Assembly: GCA_003427395.1 (NCBI GenBank)
Contig: BFEA01000375.1
Coordinates: 776,383 to 840,382, forward strand
Origin: Chara braunii
Taxonomy: Eukaryota; Streptophyta; Charophyceae; Charales; Characeae
DNA: 64,000 bases
Direction of reading: 5' to 3'
The notes beneath the pieces were generated by a model. That model saw only the letters and a program-made list of their open reading frames with translations. It was not told the DNA's origin and searched no databases. A program made the position numbers and the translations under genes. Positions 31,321 to 41,613 of the stretch are shown here, piece by piece; positions within the stretch are counted from its first letter, which is position 1; each line of letters starts with the position of its first letter.

Positions 31321-31903
31321 TAAGTCTTGCGCGCGACGCCCATCCAACTTCCGCTTTGGAAAGTTATGGGTTGGCTACCGAGGGGCTAGGAGCGTTGTCG
31401 CATTGTATGTGCGTGTGTGCGTGTGTCTTATTTTTTTGTGTGTGTTCGTAGAGTGGTGTGCACGTGGTGTGTGGGATGCGTCCTAGTTGACCGACGACAA
31501 GTCGTGCTTGGGACCTTAGCCCCCCAAGGTGTCGGTTCGCATGCGGGTCCGATAGGCATATTACCGCGCGTACCCCCTATGCTACAGCGAACGAGAAACG
31601 CCCTCGGCTGGTCCACCTCTGCGATTGCAACTGATCAACTTTCGTATTGTGGACTGGTAACTCGGCGGGGATACGCCCACCGATGGGAGGTGACAGCTCC
31701 CGTAAGGTGGAGGTAAGTCGTGCCTCGCGTAGGCCCTATCCTGTCGTAGGGGCTCGCGAGAGGTATGGCTGCCGCACTCGGTCGGAGCGGCCTAAGGAAG
31801 CTCCATTTGTGCGTTAGTGTCGAGGTTGGTCCAACTCCTGCGTGACGCGGCCGAGAGGGTCCCGCACTGCCACGCGCAGTGCCGGACCGATGCGCTGGAC
31901 AAG

Positions 31904-31921
31904 TGGCGCCGTTGCCGGGGA
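31904..31921 (+). promoter_or_regulatory. primer-binding site of element A (tRNA-Asp type)
   Basis: TGGCGCCGTTGCCGGGGA begins two bases after the LTR end. It is the exact complement of the 3' end of plant tRNA-Asp including CCA, a primer known from several plant Ty3/gypsy lineages such as Athila. It primes minus-strand cDNA synthesis. Confidence 0.93.
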
Positions 31922-32304
31922 CAACGGAAGCCTACCGTTATCCCTGGTGGAAGGACATCCGGGTATGGGAGTGAAGGAGAAACTAGGCATATGAGTGAGT
32001 ATGAGATGGACTCTATGGTGATCTATATGACTGAGGGTTGAATGATTGATTGATTGGCGGCTTGGCTGACGACTTGAATAAGGCAAGTGTGTGAGGAGAT
32101 CTTATAGTAAGGGTAGGCCTTATCTAAGGAGGCTTAAGGGAGAGTGAGAAGAGAGATGTCTGCCAGGTCTAGAGCGTCGGATGCTTGAGGGGTCAACCCG
32201 ATAGGGTCGTGAAGGATTGAGTCGTTGAGTGGGGTCTTTCGTCCTATTGTTTCTTACAACAGGAAGTTTGAAGTCGGAGGCGGTTGACCAACGTGCCAGA
32301 GAAA

Positions 32305-34446
32305 ATGGCGGACGGTGGGAAGAGGCTTGTGACTCTCAATGACCTCATCGATGCCCTGGACAAGCACGAGAGGGCGCCGAGCAATGTCCCAAAGGTCGAG
32401 ACATTCCATTTCAAGGGGGATCGGGTATCTGACTGGTTGGATCTGACAGAGCAGGCGTTGGTAGGGCTGTCAGATGAGGTCAAGCTCCAGCGGGTTCTAA
32501 GGTACGTCCTGCATAGTCACCATCGGGAAGTAAGTAAGGTCATGGATGCCGTCGGTGGCAGTTGGACAAAGTTTGGGGACCTGATGCGAAGGAAGTACAG
32601 GCTGGGGGATGGCCTGTTGACCATGACCGACTTGGAGGCCATGAATAAGGAAGACTTCTCTACCATTGGGGCGTTCGTGCACGAGTTTAAGAAAAAGGCG
32701 AGGAAGGTGCACGGGATTTCTGAGGAGGCGCAGTGCGCCACATTTTTGGGGCTGCTTACGGGCTCGGAGGCCATAGAGCTGACAAAGTATGGGGAAGGGA
32801 GTGAGAGGCTCACCTGGGCAACCATTGACAAGGGAGTGGAAGAAGGGAGCTTGGACCAGGTGGAGCAGCACCAAATGAGGCTGCAAAGGCGCAAGAGGAA
32901 GGAGAGGGATGCTACCACATCCGGGACCCCAGGGGTGAAGAGAATCGTCACGGACGTGTTGGCGGCGCTGGGGTATGACAACGAAGCGGAAATACAGAAA
33001 AGAGAGGTGCTAGTGGCCCAAGGTCGGGCGTCAGGGGTAGTAGACGAGGAAGCTGGGTAGGAAGACTATGGCGGAGGGGAGACGGGTTCCCAAGCCCTGA
33101 CTAAGACCCAGAGGAAGCAGCGCAATCTACTGCTGGGAGGACAGGGGTCAGGGAAGGGGCAGGCTCCCCAAGCCATTGCCGCACCACCGCCTGTCGCCGC
33201 GGCCGCGTCGACGCCAGCAGGATCATCGCACATGGCAAGTATGGGCCCCCCGAGCTACCCAGCGGCTCAAGGCCAGCCTGTGGTCCAGCCGCCGCCCTCC
33301 CAACAGGCCTCGCAAGCTAGTGTGGCCGGGGGAAGGGGCCAAGGACAAGGCGGGCAAGGCACTGGGGGGCGGGGCCAAGGGGGTAGAGGAGGGGGCGGCT
33401 GGGGGCGAGGAGGAAATGGTGGAGGCCGTGGAGGAGGTTGGAGTGGTCAGGGGGGCTCGAACCAAGGTGGCCAAGGCAGCCAGGGAGGGGGCCAAGGGTA
33501 CGGGAGGCCCCGCTTTGATTGGTGGAATGCGACTTGTTGGCATTGTGGCGAGGTGGGCCACACCATACGGTTCTGCCAACAGCGGTGAGACGACGAGCTG
33601 GCAGGGTTGATCTCCTCATGCATGGACGGGGACATATACGATAGGTGGGGGACGCATATTGACCCCAGGTCTCCGGGAAGAATTAGGCAGGAGGCGCTCA
33701 AGAGAGCGGCGGCAGGACCACCGGCAGCCCCAGCGGTGTTCAGGATATGGCAGGAAAAGGAGGACCCGGGTGTGAGGGTCGAAGAGATTGTGGACGAGAG
33801 TGAGGAAGTGACTCAACAACTAAAGGCAGGAACTATAAAGGAGGAGCCTATAGTCGTTGAGTCCGACGATGAGGTGCAGGAGGTGGTAAGAGAGTCGGCC
33901 TTGACCATCTTGGAAAGGATGGAGGACCTACTAGCGAAGGTCGGCAGGTACCAGGAACGACTGAGAGTGATGTGCGAAGAGGCCTGGGAATGGGAAACGA
34001 ACCTTCCTGAAGTAATGCTCTATGGGTCCGGCCCGGAGTCATCATCAGGACCGCAAGGGTGCCCAAGCATGGCGACGGTCGGGGCAGGTCTTAGGTCAGG
34101 GATGACCTTCAGACCCCCTACGTCGCATGGAAGGGTGCCACAGGCCGCGCAGACTAGGGGCCAAAGTAAGGCTACCGCTAGTCAAGGGCCCAGCCAGGCA
34201 CCTGGTCGGGCGCCTCCTCGAAGGGAACCTGAGCCTGAACGAAGGAAAGAAGTGGTGGAGGTTCAGGAGGAGGAGGATGAGGGTGATGATAAAGAGGATG
34301 AGAGGCTCCACCAGAAAGAAGATCGGCGAGCTGAGCAGAGGGCCAAGAAGAGAGGGATTCAGGGAGGGGCGGAGCCGAGCCTGCACGATGGCGTGCCAAA
34401 AAGGAAGAAGTACGCAGTCCGGTTGGAGGAAGGTTTTGACGTGTAG
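32305..34446 (+). pseudogene. gag: Gag of element A (first gag), broken by stops
   Basis: I choose ATG 32,305, which has a strong context (GAAAATGGCG); the open frame begins slightly upstream without an ATG. The capsid-like part has FHFKGDRVSDWLDLTEQ and GGSWTKFGDLM. TAG at 33,058 and TGA at 33,586 interrupt one continuous frame. Between them is a long glycine/glutamine-rich low-complexity stretch and an intact CCHC zinc knuckle (33,535-33,576, C-x2-C-x4-H-x4-C). The TGA falls directly after the knuckle at a position where M's Gag has arginine, as expected of CGA to TGA. The third part contains DIYDRWGTHIDPRSPG and an acidic/basic tail and ends at TAG 34,444-34,446, after which coding continues into protease in the same frame. 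Confidence 0.87.
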
Positions 34447-35386
34447 CGAATGGTGGACAAGCTCCTGGAGGGCCACAACGATTTGATGAATCTAAAGGAC
34501 ATTTTGGCGTCGGCGCCAAGGCTCCGAGGCGAGCTGAAAGGGCGGCTCTCACGACGGTTAGTGCCCAACGTCCACTTGAGCTCAATCGTACCCAGGGAGA
34601 TAGAGTGGACAGAGGCGGGCACCAGGATGGATTGGAAATGTGTGGCATGTGGGCTGGTGGATCTGAAGGTAAGAGACCAGCCGAGTACCGCAATGGTGGA
34701 CACGGGCGCTGAGATGAATCCGGGAGCGGGACGCGACCATGCTAGGGTTGGAGGTTGACCATTCGGACCATGGGGTGCTGCATGGGGCCAACTGTAAAAC
34801 ATTTTTTTGTGGTACCGCGTCTAATGTGATGGTGGAGATTGGTAGGGTAAGGGCGCGAACGTGCTTCTTCGTCATGCCCGATGTCGACCACCCTATCCTT
34901 CTTGGGAGGTCGTTCTTCTGCCGAACGGAGACCTTGGTCTTCAATAGGCATGAGGGGACAATGATCCTGACCCTATCTGATCCGGCCTGCGGGAACTACG
35001 AAATTATCAAGTGCCGGAACACAGGGCCCGGAAGTGGGAGAAACAAGCTTAACCTCGGCTCCTTTACCTTCGAGGAGTCTGAGTACGCGCGACGAAGACT
35101 CCGGGAGGAACAAGAGGAGGAAGGAGCGGGCGAGGTATTGTCCCTAAGCCTCAACGATGTGAATAAGGCAATGGAGGTGGTGGCGGCGCATGATATGGCG
35201 GACCCTGAGGCTATAAAGGCATTGAGGGAGCAGGTCCTAGAGAGCCCTCAGGTGGGAGAAGTGGAACTGATCTATCGGCTTCCAGGAAGGAAAGGGGACC
35301 CTGCGATGGCCCAGCCCCGAACGACAAGTCGGCCTTTTTTAGGGGAGGGCTTAAGCAGGGATCCCAAAGGCGGTACAAGACTATAG
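34447..35386 (+). pseudogene. pol: aspartic protease region of element A, frameshifted
   Basis: In the Gag frame after TAG 34,444 comes a helical linker (DKLLEGHNDLMNLKDILASA) and then the retropepsin active-site motif DTGA (34,699-34,710; AMVDTGAEMN). A few codons later a frameshift near 34,717 breaks the domain, and the remainder continues in another frame, with CFFVMPDVDHPILLGRSFF as the distal hydrophobic-G motif of retropepsins. Another frame change near 35,280-35,330 leads on to RT. Gag and protease therefore originally shared one frame, with no sign of a programmed shift between them. Confidence 0.82.
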
Positions 35387-36524
35387 ATAAGAAGTGTCGC
35401 CCGGTCCCCGTGCTTGTCACGGAGGATGAGGAAGCCTATTATGAGCGGGAGCGAGGGCTGATAAGACGTATGTGGGAGCGCGCACAGGCAGGACCGTGCC
35501 GCATCAATAACAAAAATGAGGAAGGGTTGATAATTGGCGAGCCTGGCTTCCTTTCACCCCAGAAGAGGACCTTGATGGTGGAGACCATGAAGAGGAGGCA
35601 TTGCGCGTATGCGTTTAATGACGACGAGCGTGGGAGGTTGGACGTGGATAAGATTCCAATGATACGAATTCATACCGTCCCGCACGAGCCGTGGAACCTG
35701 AGGGGCGCGCGATATCTGAACCCGGATGAGGAGAAGAAGGTGGTGGACTACTTGGACGGGAGATGCGGATGTATGTGGCTGATTACTCCAGTGAACCGTA
35801 TGTTTCCCCTTGGTTTTGCTTCATCAAGCCAAACGGGACGTTACGGTGGCTACAGGATTTGCAACGGTTGAATGCGGTGACGGTGCGGGACGCGGGAGGA
35901 CTGCCGAACACGGACGCCCTGTCAGAGTCATGCGCAGGAAGGCCTATAATCTCACTTATAGACCTTTATTCTGCGTATGACCAGTTTCCTGTATACCCGC
36001 CGGATAGGCCGGTAACGGCGATGCATACGCCAAGGGGGCTGATCCATATGAATGTGGCCCCTCAGGGGTGGACTAATGCAGTAGCGATGGTGCAAAGGCA
36101 CATGATTAGGGCTATGCAAACAGTTAGCCCACATATCACCCAACCCTACATTGACGATTTGGCGGTCAAGGGTCCAAAGGAAAAAGAGGAAGACGAAGTG
36201 ATGCCAGGAGTGAGGCGGTTCGTTTGGAAGCACATCCAGGATATCGATCAGGTTCTGGGTCTGCTGGAAGAACATAGCCTGACGGCTAGCGGGCCCAAGT
36301 CGAAGCACTGTATGAGGGGGGCCACGATTCTGGGCTTTGTCTGCAACGAGAAGGGGCGGAGGCCAGATGTGAAGAAAACGGACAAGATCCTAGAGTGGTC
36401 AGTTCCCTTTCAGTCGATAACGGACGTGAGAAGCTTCCTTGGGATCTGTGGGTTCTGGAGGAGTTTTGTGAAGGACTTCGCCACCAAAACGGAGCATTTG
36501 AGGAAGCTGGTGCGTCAGGACTAG
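35340..36524 (+). pseudogene. pol: reverse transcriptase region of element A, frameshifted
   Basis: The N-terminal part (to 35,871; YYERERGLIRRMWERAQ, RIHTVPHEPWNL) and the catalytic part (from about 35,763) lie in different frames, so at least one indel lies near 35,780-35,830. Catalytic residues are intact: D in LIDLYSAYDQF and the YIDD box at 36,147-36,158. The connection domain (DVRSFLGICGFWRSF) ends in TAG 36,522 and, two codons later, TGA 36,528, both in frame with RNase H. The TGA lies where GVWGEDQEK-type sequence suggests a tryptophan, i.e. TGG to TGA. It would copy element RNA to DNA. Confidence 0.88.
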
Positions 36525-36960
36525 GAGTGAGTCTGGGGCGAAGACCAGGAGAAGGCTGTGGAAAGGATGAAGGGAGAGTTTAAGGAAGGAGGCTTGGTGC
36601 TGGGAGCACCAAATTATGAGGCCACGGAGGAAAAGTCGTTCGTGGTCGAGACGGACGCTGGGCCGACTGCCTTAGGAGGGGTCCTGATTCAGGCAGGTGC
36701 GGATGGGAAGGAGAGGCCGCTAAGGTTCGAAAGTTGTACTCTCAATAGGACTGAGAGAAATTACTCACAGTTTAAAAAGGAGACGTTGGCGGTGCTCCAT
36801 TGCCTAAGGACCTTCCGGAACTGTATCTTTGGCAGGAGGCTCATTTTGAGGGTGGACCCTACTGCGCTGGCATGTTCCCTAAAAATTATACTCCATCTGA
36901 CCCAACCATCACGAGGTGGTTGACTTACATTTGGATGTTTAACTTTGAGTTGGAGAGGAT
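36525..36960 (+). pseudogene. pol: RNase H region of element A
   Basis: This continues the RT frame after the two stops. Acidic residues are present: D in VETDAGPTALGG, E in KKETLAVLHCL and D in LRVDPTAL; the last one (KNRADGLSR) lies after a frameshift near 36,880. The frameshift sits in a run of A residues (CTAAAAATTAT), consistent with loss of one A. A single RNase H is seen, not the duplicated domain of the plant Tat/Ogre group. Confidence 0.85.
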
Positions 36961-38728
36961 TCCAGGGGACAAGAACAGGGCGGATGGGCTGAGCCGTATC
37001 AACTGGGATGGGGCGAGTCAGGAGTCAATTGAGGATACCCAACCAGTCGACGGGTTCTTGGATCAGGAAGAGGATGTCCGCCTCCACATAAATGAATGGT
37101 CGTTGAAGGTGCCTAGCTGCGTCACGCATCCTATATGGCTAGCGCCAAGGGGGTACAAGCAAAAGGAGAAGTTGGTCCTCAAACCCTTCCAAGAAGAAGA
37201 TCCGTGGGGGAGTAGGGATATTGGCTGGATGATGAAGTTAGCACCAGCAGGTACGCATAGTTTGGCGGAGGAGGTAAGGACAATAGAGGAAGGGCCAACC
37301 CAGGTAGAGGAGCATGAGCAATTAAAGGGAGGGATGTACTTGCTCACTAATACGCTCCTGCAGGGGAACTTTGACCAAAGGAGCTCATCCGGTTCTGAGG
37401 AGGGCGAACTCCTTATTTCTGAAAGCCAGGACGACGAGTTCGAAGAGGGAGAGATCAGGGAGGCCTTCTGCGCAGAAGAGTATGACGGGATCTATCGGGA
37501 ATTGGGGTTACTCCTGTCAAGCGAGATAAGGGATAGAGACGCAAGTGCTAAAGCCCAGAAGATGAGGCATCTCTACGTGGTAAGAGATAGCCATCTATTT
37601 ATAAAGCGACAGGTCGAAAACCCCAAGAGGATCGTATGTGGGAGGAACCGGCAGATCGATGTCATAGCAACCCTACACGATGGTATAGCAGGGGGGCACA
37701 GAGGGGTTAGTGCCACGTGTGCAAAAATAAGCGAGTTATACCGTTGGGATGGAATGCTAACTATGGTCATCAAGTACTGGCAGTCCTGTATACCTTGCCA
37801 GCAGAGGTCAACGCAAAGGCCTGGGGAGCCTCTGCACCCCACGTTGGAAAGGGAAGTGGGTGCGGTCGTACACCTGGACCTGTTCTTTATGCCACTCAGG
37901 GAGGATGGAAGCAACTATATCTTCGACGCACGGGACAACCTTACTGGGTTCGTGGACGGTCGGGCTATTCATACGAAAACTGGCCCAGTTTTAACAAGGT
38001 GCATCGAGGAGTACTACCTGCGCTATTCGTTTGTCAGGGAGTTTGTGATGGACCGGGGGTCGGAGTTCACATGTAACGAGGTGCGGACCTTACTTGCGGG
38101 GTATGGCGTGGTAGCGAACTATACTACTGCCGCGCACCCCCAGGCAAATGCACCTGTGGAGAGAGGGCGTAGTACCATCACAAATCTTCTGGCCAAATGG
38201 ACGGAAGGGAGGCCTAACCAGTGGCCGAAGTTTCTGAGAGCAGCTTTCTTCGTGGAAAACGTTACAGTGAAAAGGACTACCAAGTATGCGCCAGCCACAC
38301 TATGGTACGGAAGGCATGCCACCTTTCCCATAGAAAGCTTCATGAACACGTGGAGGCGACAGGACCTGGAAGTGGACCTGTCCTTTGAAGAACTGCTCGA
38401 TATTCGGGCGCGGCAAGTGGGAGCTGCTGAGGAAAGGTTGCGAGAGGCCACTGGTCAGGTAGAGAGGAGTCGCATGGAAGACAAGATGAGATGGGACCAG
38501 ATGGCCCGAGTAAGAAAGGATCCGCTGAAAGTTGGGGATGTGGTACTGCTGTATGACTCCTCGCTGGAAAAACAATGGTTTAGGAAACTCGACAAACGAT
38601 GGCTGGGGCCTTATAGGATCGTGCGGTGTGGCGAGTTTGGGGCCTACCAAATTGAAAAGTTGGACGGGGCCGGGTGGCAGGACTGGGTATCAGGGACAAG
38701 GCTGAAGAAGTTCGTGGCCAGGGAATAG
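36880..38728 (+). CDS. pol: integrase of element A, domains intact
   Basis: An uninterrupted frame runs from the end of RNase H to TAG 38,726-38,728. It contains an acidic linker, the HHCC zinc finger (H in TLHDGIAGGHRG, CxxC in SCIPCQQR) and the catalytic triad: D in VVHLDLFF, D in VMDRGSEF and E in APVERG (GAG at 38,159-38,161). The C-terminal GPY motif (KRWLGPYRIV) follows. No chromodomain is present, so the element is not a typical chromovirus. It has no start of its own and was part of the Pol polyprotein. It is the only domain of A without an internal break. Confidence 0.9.
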
Positions 38729-38879
38729 GTAAAGGGCCATGAAACCTCGTCAGGAATAGAGTCTTGCCTAGGTATTACCCATGTCAGGTGATTAGATAGA
38801 TGGGTGATTGGGGTGGATGGGTGTGGAGTGTATGTGGGATTCCCCTAAGTTAATGGGCTCAGTTGCTGACCCTGCTGTG

Positions 38880-38911
38880 TGCCTGTTTGCTGTCTCTCGC
38901 CTGTTGTGCAG
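38880..38911 (+). promoter_or_regulatory. possible 3' splice site before the second gag
   Basis: A pyrimidine/T-rich tract (GCCTGTTTGCTGTCTCTCGC) ends TGTTGTGCAG at 38,911. A branch-point-like GCTGAC lies about 40 bases upstream (near 38,865). The first good ATG of the next gene is at 38,934, 23 bases downstream. This would allow the post-pol gene to be translated from a spliced RNA. Confidence 0.4.
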
Positions 38912-38933
38912 GTCTGACTTTTCGAAGGCAGTC

Positions 38934-41613
38934 ATGCAGAGGGGTAGGAGGGACGCACGGCCACGGCAGGGGCCCCAGGGAGCAGCGGGGAGAGGCAAGA
39001 GGCACGAGCCGCCTAGGAGGGAGCCTACGCCCGAGTTCGATGACGATAACATACAGTTTTTCCTGGACGTATATCGGGATCATGCGGCACAGAGAGGGTG
39101 GTCAGTGGTGGAGAGGATTCACCACTTGAGGGGTATAGGGCGGTTTGAGGAGCCTGTTGCTCAGATATGCGAGGAGGCCCTGACTTGGCCAGATGTGGAG
39201 GCCGGGATGCAGAGACTGAGGGTTTCGCCCAGGGGACGTGACGGCATGCCCATTCGGTTAGAGGAAGGGAACGCAGAGGAGTTTATTCCCGCATATGAGC
39301 ACTACATGTTGAGTCAGGGGATTGCACGGGAGGAGTGGGTACAGACCCTACTTATCTGGACTAGGGGGGCAGAGAGGCCGGTGGCCAGACAGATTCGGGA
39401 AAGGGCTCGAGATTGGGAGGACTGTCAGGCCCAACTCAGGAGGGCGTTCGGACAACCAGAGCGCGAGAGGCCCGAGCCCAGGGTCGAGAAGCGGAGGCGG
39501 AGCAGGAGGCCGAGGGAACCAGCGCCGAGAGAAGTGGGGCTGACCGGAGAGAGGAGTAGGGCCCCAGCACATCAAGGGGATGAGCCTGCAGGGCCCGCAC
39601 TGGAAGAGGAATCGTTCCCTGCTTGTGACCTCCGGGCAGTTGAGTTTCGGCGGATTACGAGCGAGGAGTTGAGACCGCCCTCACCATTGTCATCAGGGCA
39701 GGAGCTGGACATACCAGGAGAGACGCCATTCCGGAACTTAGCGACTCACCTTGATGTATCGCGATGGGAGGCCTCACAGTTGGGGGAGGGCTCAATTGAG
39801 CCGACGCGCTATGTGCCGTTGGAGGAGCCTTTGGACCCCGAGAAGGAGACTGGCGTGCCAGACCGAGAGGAGCCCCAGGATCCTGAGATGGCAGCCGAGC
39901 AGCCGGATCCGGTACGGCCTCAGGATGGGGAGGTGATCATGGTCGGAGACGATACCCCTCCTTACTCCCCAGTTCCAGAGCCAGCACAGCATTCATGGCC
40001 AGAGGGGATTCGTGAGCCAGGCAGCGAGGAGATTCCGGAGTTTCCCCCTTAGGCCACCGCTATGCCTGAGCAGGAGGCAGAGCTGGAGGGTCAGGGAGCG
40101 TATGAGAGAGCGAGGGTGGAGGTACCCCCTGACTTGCCATCGGCCATGCATGGGACCGAGAGCCCAGTTATCGAGGAACCTGCTCCAACGTAGTTACTGC
40201 TAACGTTGCCATGCACGAGCGAGAGGATGAGTACCGAGGCGTCAACTCCGGAGGGCCAGGGGCCGCGGGTGAGAAGAGCCCCAAGAGAGACCCGCAAAGA
40301 AAAGTCTGCCCGGGTGCGGGTCTGTCTGGATTAAATACATGCGAGACAGGCTGAGATGGAGGCGGCGGGGATAGAGCTAACACCGCCGGTCGAGCCCAAG
40401 ACGAGCGAGCAGAGGATTGACGAGTTGTGGGCCGGATACGAGAGCCAGAGGGATGTGGCTCGCCAGAGGTCACGAGAGAGGGGGCAGGCGGACGAGGAGG
40501 CGGGTGAGCTGAGGGAGATGGGGGACTTGGGGTTCTCCGCGACTAGAAAGGCGATTGAGCATGTGGATAGGAGGATATGCGAGACGGCGGTTACATCCTT
40601 CCAGTGGTATAATCTACTCAGCAATGAGCTCAGGGTTAGAGAGTTGGAGGTGGAGCACCTGACTACTCAGCTTGCCGAGGAGCCAGGTCAAAGAGGTTGA
40701 GTGGGAGAGGAGATTTGGGGAGATGGCGGCCGCTGTGGATAGGCTCTCGGCAGCCTGGGAGGCTAGCCAGGCGGGGCGAGCCGGTGTCGATGGCCAGGGC
40801 CGAGGGATGCAGGCTTCGCCGAGTCAGGGAGCAGCGGTGAAGGTCCCTCGACAGGCCGAGCCAATGGGGGAGGTACCTCTGGATACGGCCGAAGAGGAGG
40901 GTGGCGTCCAGGAGTCACTTATGGCGATGTCCACGGAGAGAAGAGACTCACGTTTGCACGAGTTGGCGGCAGACATGGGGATAGGTACTCCACAGGAGGG
41001 GCCTTAGAGGCTTGACGCCCCAGGCTACGCCCCAGAGCTGGGAGAATTGAGGACGGAGTTGGGCTCTTGGGCCACTGGGACGGACTCAGGAGGACCTGAC
41101 TCAGGGCGGCAGCAGCGACAGGAGGTCATGAGTGAGCCAGCCGCCGTGGCGGGCTCTCAGCCGTCAGGATCATGGGAGGATGAGGTGGTGGTGGTGACAG
41201 AGAAGCCTCATGAGGAGGGACCCCGAGAGTTGGACACGCCAGAGTGCGGGCCAGCGAGCATAGCCGTACGAGAGGGTGAGGGTGCTGAGGCTATGGAGCC
41301 CGGACCTCAGGGTCATATGGGATTGCCCTCGTGTCATGAGGTGACCACTGAGACCATGGGGACGCCTTCGACACCAAGTTCCCGGGGGAGAAAGAAGAAG
41401 ACTGCCAAGTGGCACGATACTTTCTGCTTTTGGTGCAAGAAGGAGGGGCGTAGAGCCGTGGACTGCCCAGAGCTCCTCGAGGATAAGGCTGAGGGACGGG
41501 TTGCAGAGGTTGACGGCAAGTTTTATGACAGACAGGGCAGGGTAGTGGAGCGAGCTCCAGATGGGGGCAGGGCCCAGTTATTCAGGCAGAACCAGGAGGA
41601 ATTGTGTGAGTAG
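38934..41613 (+). pseudogene. second Gag-like protein downstream of pol, element A
   Basis: From ATG 38,934 (MQRGRRDARPRQ) the first part has a capsid-like region (EEFIPAYEHYMLSQGIAREE, then RARDWEDCQAQLRRAFG) that aligns by eye with the capsid segments of A's Gag and M's Gag. A long proline/glutamate-rich stretch follows. In-frame stops are TAG 40,050, TAG 40,191 and TAA 40,332, all explainable as decayed glutamine codons. A frameshift near 40,680 and TAG 41,005 come next. The C-terminus has a CCHC-like knuckle (41,425-41,466) whose histidine is arginine (CGT, 41,449-41,451), followed by GKFYDRQGRVVE, the counterpart of the post-knuckle segment in the other Gags. A Gag-like protein at the env position is unusual; it could be an antagonist, helper or structural paralogue. 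Confidence 0.72.

Larger units (their letters stand above)
23997..31901 (+). mobile_element. 5' LTR of element A, 7,905 bp
   Basis: It starts TGTCGGTGCGAATACCC and ends CGCTGGACA two bases before the primer-binding site, giving canonical TG...CA ends with an imperfect inverted terminal match (TGTCGG / reverse complement of CTGGACA). Domains in order: a head with an inverted repeat (24,004-24,029), a GC-rich part, a CTG/CAG-rich part (about 26,700-27,300), the hairpin array (27,900-28,805), an AT-rich repeat array (29,030-29,600) and a GC-rich end with a possible core promoter near 31,310. Frames of up to 242 residues lie on both strands, but none has a coherent domain, so I do not call genes. 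Confidence 0.92.

Noticed and set aside
32284-32304. Upstream start for gag
   Set aside because: The frame there starts at TTG, not ATG. ATG 32,305 has the better context.
40050-40334. Alternative genetic code or programmed stop read-through
   Set aside because: All three stop types occur and frameshifts accompany them. Decay by C-to-T change is the simpler reading.
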